A stretch of 64,000 nt of DNA from Bradyrhizobium sp. AZCC 1693 (GCF_036924745.1 NZ_JAZHSD010000001.1:620001-684000), one strand, 5' to 3'; shown: positions 54,358 to 63,019, counted from the stretch's first letter. Notes: a model not told the origin generated them from the letters alone. Made by a program: numbers and translations.

Positions 54358-55757
54358 AACGGTTAGTTCTGGTTGCGATCGTTGCCGCCGTCACGGCTGC
54401 GGCGATCGCCGGCGTCCTCTCGCGTCCATATCTCTGGCCGAGCGGAGAGACAAAGCACGCACACGTCATGGAGCAGGCGCGCGCCGAACCGGCTGCTGCT
54501 GGGATCTACTATCAGGATCCGGACGGCAAGCCTTTGTATTCGCTGACGCCGAAGAAGACGCCTGATGGCCGCGACTACCGCGCCGTCCCTGCGGGCGCCG
54601 ACGTCAGTTTTAACGATCCGGCGGAAGTGGCGGCTGCACCGCCTGCCGATCGCAAGATCAAATATTACCGCAACCCGATGGGCCTGCCGGATGTTTCGCC
54701 GACGCCCAAGAAGGACTCGATGGGGATGGATTACATCCCCGTCTATGAAGGCGAGGACAGCGACGACGGATCGGTCAAGGTCTCGCCCGGAAAGATTCAA
54801 CGAACCGGCGTAAGATCGGAGGCCGCGGCCCTCCGTCCGATCCGGACGGCCGTGCGCGCGCCAGGCACGATCCAGCTCGACGAGCGCCGCGTCTCGGTCA
54901 TAGCGATGCGCGCGGAAACCTACCTGCAATCGGTCGCCGACATTACGACTGGCACCTTCGTCAGGAAGGGACAGCCTTTGATGCAGGTCTACAGTCCTGC
55001 CGTTTCCAGTGCGGCCGCCGAGTATGTGACGACAATTACGTCCAGGACCACGGCGGGCGAGCCGTCCTACGGACGCGGCTCGCGGCAGCGGTTGATGAAC
55101 CTCGACGTGCCCGACGCGGTGATCACCGCGATCGAACGGACGCGGATCGTTCCCGTGACCATCGAGTGGTCTGCCCCGCGCGACGGCATCGTTCTGGAGC
55201 GCAACGCGGTCCAGGGAATGCGAGCTCAACCAGGCGACGTGCTCTTCCGCGTCGCTGACACGTCCCTGGTCTGGGCGATAATCGACGTGGCCGAGCGCGA
55301 CCTCGGCTCGCTTGCGGTCGGACAGCCCGTAACTGTTCGGGCGCGCAGCTTCGCCGCGCGGGACTTCTCCGGAAAAATCGCGGTCGTCTATCCCCAAGTC
55401 AACCGCGAGACACGGACAGCCCGCGTTCGGGTCGAACTCGACAATGCAGACCTCGCGTTGCTGCCGGAGATGTACGTAGATGCCGACATCGAGATCGGCG
55501 GCTCGGAGCCCGTTTTGTCGGTTCCCGACAGCTCGGTGCTCGATACCGGCTCTCGGCAGGTCGTTCTGGTCGACAAGGGCGAGGGCCGGTTCGAACCTCG
55601 CGACGTCAAGATCGGCCGCCGGGGCGGCGGCCTGATCGAAATCCGCAGCGGGGTGAAGGACGGAGAGCCCGTCGTTGTTGCCGCCAATTTTCTGATTGAT
55701 GCGGAGAGCAACCTGAAGGCCGCTCTCAAGGGCTTTGCCGAGGGAGCTCAGCAATGA
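54354..55757 (+). CDS. cusB: CusB-type RND periplasmic adaptor with two heavy-metal-binding domains
   Basis: The 467-residue product has an N-terminal membrane anchor or signal (about 1-22). Two short heavy-metal-binding domains follow: YYQDPDGKPLYSLTPKKTPDGRDY near 50-75 and KYYRNPMGLPDVSPTPKKDSMGMDYIPVYEG near 102-132. The adaptor barrel-sandwich and beta-barrel domains follow (SVIAMRAETYLQSVADITTGTFVRKGQPLMQVYSP). It links the inner-membrane pump to an outer-membrane channel; no cusC gene is next to it. It overlaps neighbours on both sides by 4 bp. Confidence 0.9.
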   Translation: MKRLVLVAIVAAVTAAAIAGVLSRPYLWPSGETKHAHVMEQARAEPAAAGIYYQDPDGKPLYSLTPKKTPDGRDYRAVPAGADVSFNDPAEVAAAPPADRKIKYYRNPMGLPDVSPTPKKDSMGMDYIPVYEGEDSDDGSVKVSPGKIQRTGVRSEAAALRPIRTAVRAPGTIQLDERRVSVIAMRAETYLQSVADITTGTFVRKGQPLMQVYSPAVSSAAAEYVTTITSRTTAGEPSYGRGSRQRLMNLDVPDAVITAIERTRIVPVTIEWSAPRDGIVLERNAVQGMRAQPGDVLFRVADTSLVWAIIDVAERDLGSLAVGQPVTVRARSFAARDFSGKIAVVYPQVNRETRTARVRVELDNADLALLPEMYVDADIEIGGSEPVLSVPDSSVLDTGSRQVVLVDKGEGRFEPRDVKIGRRGGGLIEIRSGVKDGEPVVVAANFLIDAESNLKAALKGFAEGAQQ

Positions 55758-58700
55758 TTGCCCGCTTGATCGCTTGGTCGGCCCGTAACCTGCTGCTGGT
55801 GCTGTTCGGCACCGGTTTCGCCACTGCGGCCGGCCTCTATGCACTTATCCATCTGCCGTTGGACGCCATACCCGACCTCTCTGACACGCAGGTCATCGTT
55901 TACACGGAGTACCCCGGTCAGGCGCCGCAGGTCATCGAGGACCAGGTCACCTATCCCCTGACGACGGCGATGCTGACGGTACCGAAGTCGAAAGTCGTTC
56001 GCGGTTTCTCGTTCTTCGGCGTCTCGTTCGTCTACGTCATTTTCGAGGACGGTACCGACATTTATTGGGCGCGCTCGCGGGTGCTCGAATTCCTGAACGC
56101 CGCGACCGCGCGCATTCCCGCCGGCGTGACGCCGACCATTGGCCCGGATGCGACCGGCGTCGGGTGGGTTTACCAATATGCTGTCGTCTCGAAGGAGCTG
56201 AACCTTTCCGATACGCGCACGATTCAGGACTGGAATCTGAAGTTCGCGCTCGCCAAGGCCGAAGGTGTCGCGGAAGTGGCAAGCGTCGGCGGCTTCGTCA
56301 AACAATACAACGTGATCCTCGATCCGCAGCGCATGCGCGACCGCGGCATCACCATGCAGAAGATGCGCGAGGCGATTCGCGCCAGCAACGCCGACGTCGG
56401 CGGCCGCACCGTCGAGCTCTCCGAATTCGAATACGTGATCCGCGGCAAGGGCTACCTGAAGAGCATCAATGACCTTGGTAACGTCGTTCTGAAGGTGAAC
56501 AATGGCACGCCGGTGCTGCTGCGCGACGTCGCGCGGGTCGAACTCGGACCCGACGAGCGGCGCGGCATCACCGAACTGAATGGGGAGGGCGAGGTCGCCA
56601 GCGGCATCGTGCTGCAGCGCTTCGGCGTCAACGCGCTCGACGTCATCGAGAACGTGAAGAAGCGTTTCAAGGAGATCGCCAGCAGCCTGCCGAAATCGGT
56701 CGAGATCGTGCCGGTTTACGACCGCTCGAACCTTATATACGCGGCCATCGACACGCTCAAGCACACGCTGTTCGAGGAGAGTGTCGTCGTTGCGGTGGTC
56801 TGTATCGTGTTCCTGCTGCACGTCCGTAGCGCGCTGGTCGCCATCCTGATGCTGCCCGTCGGCGTGCTGATGGCATTCGGGGCAATGAAGCTGCTGGGGC
56901 TCGGCTCCAACATCATGAGCCTCGGCGGCATCGCGATTGCGATCGGCGCCATGGTGGATGCAGCGATCGTCATGATCGAGAATGCGCACAAGCACCTCGA
57001 ACGAGCGGAGCCCGGAAAGTCCCGGGTGGCCATCCTGATCGAGGCGGCCGCGCAGGTCGGCCCGGCGTTGTTCTTCAGCCTGCTGATTATCACCGTATCG
57101 TTCATGCCGATCTTCACGCTGGAGCAGCAGGAAGGACGGCTATTCAGTCCACTGGCCTTCACCAAGACCTTCGCCATGGCCGCCGCCGCGCTGCTCTCGG
57201 TGACGCTGGTGCCGGCGCTGATGGTGATCTTCGTCCGCGGCAGGATTGTTCCCGAGCACAAGAACCCGATCAACCGATTCCTGATCTGGATTTACCGGCC
57301 CGTCATCAAGGGCGTCATGCGAGCCAAGACGCTGATCGTGGTCCTCGCTCTCGCCATCCTGGCCGTGAGCGTCTGGCCCGCCCGCCAGCTCGGCACCGAG
57401 TTCATGCCGAATCTGAACGAGGGCACGCTGCTCTACATGCCGACGACGTTGCCGGGCATCTCTGTCACCAAATCCGCTGAACTGATGCAGACCCAGGATC
57501 GGATCATCCGGTCTTTTCCGGAAGTCGAATCCGTCTATGGCAAGGCAGGCCGTGCCGCGACCGCAACCGATCCGGCGCCATCGGAAATGTACGAGACCGT
57601 AGTCAATCTCAAACCGAAGCAGCAGTGGCGGGCCGGCGTGACGATCGACAGCCTGATCGCGGAGATGGACAAGGCATTGCAGTTTCCGGGCGTCTCCAAC
57701 GCCTGGACCATGCCGATCAAGGCCCGCATCGACATGCTGTCGACCGGCATCCGCACCCCGATCGGGGTCAAGGTGATCGGTACCGATCTGGTCGAGATCG
57801 ACAAGCTCGCGAAGCAGATCGAGCAGGTCCTGAAGGCGGTCCCTGGCACCTCTTCCGCCTACGCAGAGCGCGGCATCGGCGGTTATTATCTGGAGATCAC
57901 GCCGGACCGCGAAGCGATGGCGCGCTACGGCATCATGGTTCAGGACGTCCAGGACACCATTGCAACGTCGCTTGGCGGGCAGACGGTCACGACGACAATT
58001 GAGGGTCGCCAGCGCTTCTCCGTCAACATGCGCTACCCCCGGGATTTGCGCGACAATCCGAAGGCGATTGCAAGCGACGTGCTGGTGCCGATGCCGGCCG
58101 GCGGCGCGGTCCCGCTCGGCGAAGTCGCAAAGGTCGCGCCGGCGCGCGGGCCGTCCTCGATCCGCACCGAGAACGGCCAATTGGCGACCTACATCTATGT
58201 CGACATCCGCGAACGCGACCTCGGCGGCTATGTTGCCGACGCCCAGCGCGCAGTGCAGGCCAGCATCCAGTTTCCGCCTGGATATTACGTGATGTGGAGC
58301 GGCCAGTACGAATACCTCGAGCGTGCGACGGCCCGGCTCAAGATCGTCGTTCCCGCGACGCTGCTCATTATCTTCCTGCTCCTGTACCTCAACTTCCGCT
58401 CCGTCACCGAAACCATGATCGTGATGCTGTCGCTGCCGTTCGCACTGGTCGGCGGGCTCTGGCTGATGTGGTGGCTCGGCTTCAATCTTTCGGTTGCGGT
58501 CGCGGTCGGCTTCATCGCGCTCGCGGGCGTTGCTGCCGAGACCGGCGTGGTAATGCTGATCTACCTGAACCAGGCATTGGCCGAGATCAAGGGCAAGCGC
58601 GAAGCCGAGGGCCGCGCCCTGACGCGCAGCGACCTCTATGATGCCATCATGGAGGGCGCGGTGGAGCGCGTGCGGCCGAAGATGATGACGGTGGTGGCCA

Positions 58701-58948
58701 TCATGGCCGGGCTGCTCCCGATCATGTGGAGCGGCGGCACCGGCTCGGAGATCATGCAGCGCATCGCCGTGCCGATGATCGGCGGCATGATTTCCTCGAC
58801 CTTGCTGACGCTGATCGTGATCCCGGCGATCTTCGGATTGGTGAAGGGATTTGGGCTGAAAGCCGACGACGCTTCTGCTGCAGGGCCTCCGCGTTCGACG
58901 GCGCCGTCCAGCCGGCGGAAGAAAGGCGTTCTGGAGCCGGTCCAATGA
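55754..58948 (+). CDS. cusA: CusA-type heavy-metal RND efflux pump
   Basis: The 1064-residue pump has twelve transmembrane helices and two periplasmic loops. The three methionines that carry Cu(I)/Ag(I) in E. coli CusA are matched: Met in LLYMPTTLPG, in PSEMYET and in DMLSTGIRTPIG. The proton-relay region (SLGGIAIAIGAMVDAAIVMIEN) is intact. Together with the Csp and FixH-like proteins this points to monovalent copper or silver rather than Co/Zn/Cd. Its 3' part recurs twice as decayed copies downstream. Confidence 0.94.
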   Translation: MIARLIAWSARNLLLVLFGTGFATAAGLYALIHLPLDAIPDLSDTQVIVYTEYPGQAPQVIEDQVTYPLTTAMLTVPKSKVVRGFSFFGVSFVYVIFEDGTDIYWARSRVLEFLNAATARIPAGVTPTIGPDATGVGWVYQYAVVSKELNLSDTRTIQDWNLKFALAKAEGVAEVASVGGFVKQYNVILDPQRMRDRGITMQKMREAIRASNADVGGRTVELSEFEYVIRGKGYLKSINDLGNVVLKVNNGTPVLLRDVARVELGPDERRGITELNGEGEVASGIVLQRFGVNALDVIENVKKRFKEIASSLPKSVEIVPVYDRSNLIYAAIDTLKHTLFEESVVVAVVCIVFLLHVRSALVAILMLPVGVLMAFGAMKLLGLGSNIMSLGGIAIAIGAMVDAAIVMIENAHKHLERAEPGKSRVAILIEAAAQVGPALFFSLLIITVSFMPIFTLEQQEGRLFSPLAFTKTFAMAAAALLSVTLVPALMVIFVRGRIVPEHKNPINRFLIWIYRPVIKGVMRAKTLIVVLALAILAVSVWPARQLGTEFMPNLNEGTLLYMPTTLPGISVTKSAELMQTQDRIIRSFPEVESVYGKAGRAATATDPAPSEMYETVVNLKPKQQWRAGVTIDSLIAEMDKALQFPGVSNAWTMPIKARIDMLSTGIRTPIGVKVIGTDLVEIDKLAKQIEQVLKAVPGTSSAYAERGIGGYYLEITPDREAMARYGIMVQDVQDTIATSLGGQTVTTTIEGRQRFSVNMRYPRDLRDNPKAIASDVLVPMPAGGAVPLGEVAKVAPARGPSSIRTENGQLATYIYVDIRERDLGGYVADAQRAVQASIQFPPGYYVMWSGQYEYLERATARLKIVVPATLLIIFLLLYLNFRSVTETMIVMLSLPFALVGGLWLMWWLGFNLSVAVAVGFIALAGVAAETGVVMLIYLNQALAEIKGKREAEGRALTRSDLYDAIMEGAVERVRPKMMTVVAIMAGLLPIMWSGGTGSEIMQRIAVPMIGGMISSTLLTLIVIPAIFGLVKGFGLKADDASAAGPPRSTAPSSRRKKGVLEPVQ

Positions 58949-58994
58949 GGAGCACGGGAATTTTTCGGAGCAGATGGAAGCGAGGAGGTTGGCA

Positions 58995-59699
58995 ATGAAC
59001 AGACTCTTTGTGATCGCGCTTTCGATGGTCGCATGGTTGTCTTCTGCTGTTGCCGAGCCGGGCGACGCCGCGCGGGGCCTGCGGGGTTTCCGCATTTGCG
59101 CGCCATGCCATTCGCTTGAGGCGGACCGAAGCATGACAGGGCCGAGCCTTGCCGGTCTGTGGGAACGGCGGGCCGGATCGTTACAGAGCTTCGAACGCTA
59201 CTCCGATGCTCTCAAATCGTCCGGCATCATCTGGGACGACCGTTCGCTGGACGCCTGGTTGACCGATCCCGATCGCATGGTGCCGAACAATGACATGCCG
59301 TTTAACGGCATCAAGGACCCGCAGCACCGCGCAGACCTGCTGGCCTTTCTGAAGGAAGCAACCAAGCCTGGAGCCGCGCCGCAAATGAGCGCTCAAGGGC
59401 CGATGGGAGGCATGGGCGGGATGATGGGCGGCGGCCGCGTTCCCAACCTGAAAAGTCTGGAATCGAACATGCAGGTGAAGACGATCACCTACTGTCACGA
59501 CACCTATCGGGTGACCACGACTGATGGCAAGACGCGCGCCTTTTGGGAGCGCAATCTGCGCCTGAAGACCGATTCCGGAAAGGATGGTCCGCAAAGCGGC
59601 GCACCAGCCCTCGTGCCCGCGGGAATGATGGGTGACCGGGCAGACGTGATTTTTGCCGCGCCGGAAGAAATCAGCAAGGCGATCGAGGCGCGATGCTGA
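58995..59699 (+). CDS. exported c-type cytochrome with Gly/Met-rich linker
   Basis: The 234-residue product has a signal peptide (about 1-20). A class I cytochrome c domain follows, with CAPCH near 34-38 and a likely Met ligand in MPFNGI near 101. A GPMGGMGGMMGGGR linker leads to a C-terminal segment with YCHDTYRVTTTDGKTRAFWERNLRLKT. The Met-rich linker fits a copper-handling setting. GAGGAGG precedes the ATG at 58995. It starts 46 bp after cusA and is probably co-transcribed. Confidence 0.82.
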   Translation: MNRLFVIALSMVAWLSSAVAEPGDAARGLRGFRICAPCHSLEADRSMTGPSLAGLWERRAGSLQSFERYSDALKSSGIIWDDRSLDAWLTDPDRMVPNNDMPFNGIKDPQHRADLLAFLKEATKPGAAPQMSAQGPMGGMGGMMGGGRVPNLKSLESNMQVKTITYCHDTYRVTTTDGKTRAFWERNLRLKTDSGKDGPQSGAPALVPAGMMGDRADVIFAAPEEISKAIEARC

Positions 59700-59754
59700 G
59701 AGACCCAGGCATTGGCGGTGAGCGGCTTCTACATGTCGTGGCCTGGGCAATCGC

Positions 59755-60087
59755 GCCGAGACCGGCGTGCTGACGCGGGCCGATCTCTACGACGCCATCA
59801 TGGAAGGTGCCGTGGAACGTGTGCGTCCGAAGATGATGACGGTGGTCGCCATCATGGCCGGTCTGCTGCCGATCATGTGGAGCACCGGGTCGGAGATCAT
59901 GCAGCGCATCGCGGTACCGATGATCGGCGGCATGATTTCCTCGACGCTGCTGACGCTGATCGAGATTCCGGCTGTGTTCGGCTTGGTGAAGGGCTTTCGG
60001 CTGGGAAGCGCGGACGATGCAGGTAGCCGATCGCCGCCGCCGGCAACTGAGCCCGTTGAACGTAAGCGACCAGAGGCCATCGCATAA
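59755..60087 (+). pseudogene. decayed copy of the cusA 3' end (remnant 1)
   Basis: The segment is closely similar to cusA from the AETGV codons (near 58535) with a gap of about 70 bp, then [37 protein letters not shown]...[21 protein letters not shown] to the C-terminus. It starts abruptly without a gene start and encodes only about 110 residues, so it cannot form a pump. It is a partial duplication or the remains of a second RND gene. Confidence 0.82.
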
Positions 60088-60180
60088 GGGAGCGGCACCA
60101 TGGCAGTTCGCGCAGACGTGGGTCGGGTCCGGATACTCGCCATGCCATCCTCGATTTTTTTCGTCGTCGTGGCAGTAGAC

Positions 60181-60211
60181 TGTAACCAAACCAGTCGGGC
60201 CAGCGAACTCA
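60181..60211 (+). promoter_or_regulatory. ECF-type promoter of the sigma factor gene
   Basis: TGTAACC (60181-60187), 16 bp, then CGAACTCA (60204-60211); the sigma-factor ATG is 13 bp further. The identical motif and spacing occur at 61457-61487. GTAACC-N16-CGAA matches the promoter type described for SigF of Caulobacter, which has an NrsF anti-sigma. Autoregulation is inferred. Confidence 0.78.
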
Positions 60212-60224
60212 CGAGATAGCAGGC

Positions 60225-60782
60225 ATGACGACCCTCGAAATCGAACTCAAGGCCCTGATGCTTGCGAGCCTGGACGGTAACGCGGCGTCGTACCGCTCGT
60301 TGCTCGATCAGTTGAGCCGCCGCTTGCGCGCCTATTACAAGACCAAGTTCGCAGCGCTCGGCAGAGGTACGTCGGAGGCTGAAGATCTGGTTCAAGAAGC
60401 TGTATTGGCAATCCATATCAAGCGGCATACCTACGACCCGGGAGAGCCATTGACGCCCTGGGTGCACGCCATCGCGCGCTACAAATTGATCGATTTTCTG
60501 CGTCGCAACCGTGCTTCGCTCGCCGACGTGACGATCGACGAAGCCGATGAGATCATGGCGGATGACGACCATACAGGCGCCGAAAGCACATATGATATCA
60601 GACGACTGCTGCAACGGCTGCCGGAAGGCATGCAATGTTCGATCCAGGCTGTGAAGCTTGACGGACTGAGCGTAGCTGAAGCCGCGAGAAGATGTGGCCT
60701 TTCCGAGTCGGGCGTAAAGGTAAATATCCACCGTGGGCTCAAGGCGCTAGCTGCGCTGATTGTCCGGGGAACGCGAACATGA
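60225..60782 (+). CDS. ECF-subfamily RNA polymerase sigma factor (SigF-like)
   Basis: The 185-residue sigma factor has region 2 (SYRSLLDQLSRRLRAYYKTK...EAEDLVQEAVLAIHIKRHTYDPGEPLTPWVHAIARYKLIDFLRR) and region 4 (LLQRLPEGMQCSIQAVKLDGLSVAEAARRCGLSESGVKVNIHRGLKAL). It is coupled by ATGA to an NrsF-type anti-sigma gene, the SigF-NrsF pairing known from Caulobacter metal-stress response. Its own promoter carries the motif shared with a downstream gene. Confidence 0.92.
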   Translation: MTTLEIELKALMLASLDGNAASYRSLLDQLSRRLRAYYKTKFAALGRGTSEAEDLVQEAVLAIHIKRHTYDPGEPLTPWVHAIARYKLIDFLRRNRASLADVTIDEADEIMADDDHTGAESTYDIRRLLQRLPEGMQCSIQAVKLDGLSVAEAARRCGLSESGVKVNIHRGLKALAALIVRGTRT

Positions 60783-61423
60783 AGACGGACGATCTCGTTG
60801 CGCTCCTGAGTACTAACCTTGAGCCGGTCGACCGCAAAACGGTCGTTCGCACACTTTATGTGGCAATTGCTGCAGGGTCTATCGTGGCGTTCGGCGTCGC
60901 CGTTGTCGGCTTGGGCTTCCGCGCCGACCTGATGACAACCCGTGCACTGATGTTTCTCGCCATAAAGCTTGCCTTTGCAATCGGGATTGTCGGCCTCGCG
61001 CTGCTTTACCTGACGAGACTGGCACGGCCGGGCGGTGAGCGGAAAATCTCCCCCGCCTTGCTTGTCGCTGTGCCGTTTCTCGTCATCATGGTCCTTGCCG
61101 GCATCAGCCTTGGATCCGCACCCCGGTCGCATTGGGAAAGTATGATCGTCGGCGATGAATGGTTGGAATGCCTTCTCTCTATTCCGATCATTGCGATCGT
61201 TCCCTTCGCTGTTTCAATTTGGGCCGTGCGAAAAGGTGCTCCCACCAATCTTTCGCGAGCCGGCGCGTTCGCAGGCCTCATCGCGGGAGGCGTCAGCGCA
61301 ATGGCTTATGCACTCCATTGTACGGCCGATTCGCTGCCGTTCATTGCCGTCTGGTACGGCGGAACGATTGTGCTGTGCACTCTAGCAGGTGCCGCATTAG
61401 GGTCACGGCTGTTGCGTTGGTGA
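60779..61423 (+). CDS. NrsF-type (DUF1109) membrane anti-sigma factor
   Basis: The 214-residue product has six predicted transmembrane helices and no large soluble domain: a cytoplasmic N-terminus (MKTDDLVALLSTNLEPVD), then helices from about residue 26 on. DUF1109/NrsF proteins hold the cognate ECF sigma factor at the membrane and release it on heavy-metal stress. Cys residues at about 131 (WLECLLS) and 181 (ALHCTAD) fit the redox- or metal-sensing Cys pair of NrsF. It overlaps the sigma gene by 4 bp. Confidence 0.9.
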   Translation: MKTDDLVALLSTNLEPVDRKTVVRTLYVAIAAGSIVAFGVAVVGLGFRADLMTTRALMFLAIKLAFAIGIVGLALLYLTRLARPGGERKISPALLVAVPFLVIMVLAGISLGSAPRSHWESMIVGDEWLECLLSIPIIAIVPFAVSIWAVRKGAPTNLSRAGAFAGLIAGGVSAMAYALHCTADSLPFIAVWYGGTIVLCTLAGAALGSRLLRW

Positions 61424-61456
61424 CGACCATCCGGTGGCTTCACGTCGGCGTGAGCC

Positions 61457-61487
61457 TGTAACCGACTGACAATCGGCTCCGAACTCA
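61457..61487 (+). promoter_or_regulatory. ECF-type promoter of the small exported protein gene
   Basis: TGTAACC (61457-61463), 16 bp, CGAACTCA (61480-61487): identical in both boxes and spacing to the promoter before the sigma gene. The target ATG is at 61537, so a leader of about 40 bases is expected. Confidence 0.78.
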
Positions 61488-61536
61488 TGATTAGAAGCGC
61501 ATATCACGGCGCTTTCAAACATCATGGAGCCGGAAC

Positions 61537-61794
61537 ATGTCAACCAAACACCTTCTGACGATCTCACTCCTGTTGCCGCTCGTAGCGATCTCCGCGAGTG
61601 CACAGGCAGGCTCGACCATTACCGATAAGAGCTATTGGCCGAACGAGGCGAGGAAGAGCTCGCCGATCAGAGCTGGCTCGCAAGCCGGTCCTTATTCTGC
61701 ATTCGCCTACGATCGGGCGACGTCCAGTCAAGAGCTCAGGACGGTCGGCGGCGGATCGGGGTTCCGCTACCAGGGCGGGCCGAAGGGTCGTTGA
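61537..61794 (+). CDS. small exported protein, predicted ECF sigma target
   Basis: The 85-residue product has a signal peptide (about 1-25, ending AQA-G). The mature part is short, hydrophilic and without Cys (STITDKSYWPNEARKSSP...GGGSGFRYQGGPKGR). I recall similar small proteins in Bradyrhizobium without known function. The promoter motif upstream ties it to the adjacent SigF-NrsF pair. Confidence 0.68.
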   Translation: MSTKHLLTISLLLPLVAISASAQAGSTITDKSYWPNEARKSSPIRAGSQAGPYSAFAYDRATSSQELRTVGGGSGFRYQGGPKGR

Positions 61795-61926
61795 TACCCA
61801 AGGCGCTAAATTGCCGTACGGAGGTCGCCGGCCGAGGGCTGGCGTGATCTGAAACATGAGGTTTGCGGTTGTCGTCTATTCCCGCAACCCATCACATTTC
61901 CTTTCATCACAGCAACAGGCGCTCCT

Positions 61927-62208
61927 ATGACCATAAGTCAGGACAACGACACCCCTATGGGCGTGACCTCGCTGATCACCGCTTTTGGCAATTATTTCGC
62001 TCGCTATCGGATGGCTCTGTATCTTGTCTTCGCAATGGCGGTTTCCTTGAGTGTCGCCTGGAGCTGGAATTGGCTGACAGGCGTCGAGATATTTCGCATC
62101 ATGGCGTCTCTGCCGTGCACGTTCATGATGCTCATGTGCATGAAACGGCTGAGCTGCAGGCAGCCTCAAGAGGCGGTTGCTCCGCGAGATGACGGAGGGA
62201 GCCGATGA
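61927..62208 (+). CDS. small inner-membrane protein
   Basis: The 93-residue product has two hydrophobic helices at about 30-50 and 55-75, the second Met/Cys-rich (MASLPCTFMMLMCMKRLSC), which suggests metal contact. No family is recognised with certainty. It is coupled by ATGA to the 45-residue Met-rich membrane protein at 62205, so the two were probably selected together in the copper region. Confidence 0.62.
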   Translation: MTISQDNDTPMGVTSLITAFGNYFARYRMALYLVFAMAVSLSVAWSWNWLTGVEIFRIMASLPCTFMMLMCMKRLSCRQPQEAVAPRDDGGSR

Positions 62209-62342
62209 TGGACAATATGATGCCTGGAATGATGTGGGGCATGGGGCTTGTCTGGTTGTTGGTCGTGATCGTCTTGATCCTGGCGGCCGCGGCGCTGATC
62301 AAATACCTCCGCACCGTGAGCAAGGAGCCACCAGCACGTTAG
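62205..62342 (+). CDS. 45-residue Met-rich single-helix membrane protein
   Basis: The frame reads [14 protein letters not shown] and then one strongly hydrophobic helix ([20 protein letters not shown]), with a basic tail. Eight of the first 13 residues include seven Met, a likely Cu(I) contact. The ATG overlaps the preceding stop (ATGA). Small proteins of this shape occur near copper-efflux genes. It is too short for usual gene calling, but the overlap and composition support it. Confidence 0.6.
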   Translation: MMDNMMPGMMWGMGLVWLLVVIVLILAAAALIKYLRTVSKEPPAR

Positions 62343-62343
62343 C

Positions 62344-62619
62344 GTAAACGTGCGCTATCCCCGCGACCTGCGTATCATGGCCGGACTGCTGCCCATCATG
62401 TGGAGCACCGGCACCGGTTCGGAGATCATGCAGCGCATCGCGGTGCCGATGATCGGCGGCATGATCTCCTCGACGCTGCTGACGCTGATCGTGATGCCGG
62501 CCGTGTTCGGCCTCCTCAAAGGCTTTGGATTGCCCGGCGATCCTGAACAAGGTCAGTGCGCTGCGGTGATTGTGAAGCAATCGAAGGAAGCCCTCCGTGT
62601 TGCGGAGCCCGTCGGATGA
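62344..62619 (+). pseudogene. decayed copy of the cusA 3' end with internal deletion (remnant 2)
   Basis: The reading [10 protein letters not shown] matches cusA near 58025-58050 and then jumps to [53 protein letters not shown], which matches cusA near 58700-58860. About 650 bp of the gene are missing between. There is no start or pump body. It differs from remnant 1, so the two arose separately or have diverged. Positions 62620-62789 after it hold nothing I recognise. Confidence 0.82.
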
Positions 62620-62789
62620 GGTGCCCCCCAAGGCGCGGCGGCCGCCGTGATCGACGGCGAGCACGCGCTCTGCTGTCCGGGCTGGAACATTTGGCAAGGT
62701 TATCGACTTCCTTACCCGTGCCGCAGCCGAGACGGGAGGATGGTGCATGGCAGTGAACAAGCCCGCCCGGCGTTAAAGGGAACGCCGAC

Positions 62790-63019
62790 ATGCCGCGTTA
62801 CTTTTTCAATGTTATCACGACAGAGCGGAGCCGGACGAGGAGGGCGAGGAATTGCCCGACGCGCAAGCGGCTTGGCGTGAAGCTACGGTAACCGCGGGGC
62901 AGATCATCCAGGACCTCGACGGCAGGTTGCGCCCAGGCCAGGACTGGCGGCTGGAAGGAACCGACGAATTCGCAAATCCGCTATACGTCATCCACGTCAG
63001 CGCCGACCGGCTCAGGTAA
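62790..63019 (+). pseudogene. DUF6894 family gene with a one-base frameshift
   Basis: The frame opens MPRYFFNV, the DUF6894 start, but then runs into a stop after 33 codons. Reading from the TAT-CAC at about 62814 in the next frame restores the family sequence (YHDRAEPDEEGEELPDAQAAWREA... to DRLR) with a stop at 63017-63019. One base has been lost near AATGTTATCAC, or was misread. A GTCCCGGCC/GGCCGGGAC hairpin (63027-63054) follows. Confidence 0.72.

Noticed and set aside
57140..59134. 664-codon minus-strand frame
   Set aside because: Antisense shadow of cusA and the following cytochrome gene, very rich in His, Arg, Asp and Gln, with no family pattern.
59671..60189. Minus-strand frame with a CANCH motif resembling haem c
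   Set aside because: The frame crosses antisense to the cusA remnant and the cytochrome end, has no signal peptide or start, and the single motif can arise by chance.
62620..62789. Open frames after the second cusA remnant
   Set aside because: Three frames are open for short distances but none has a start with a ribosome site or a recognisable domain.
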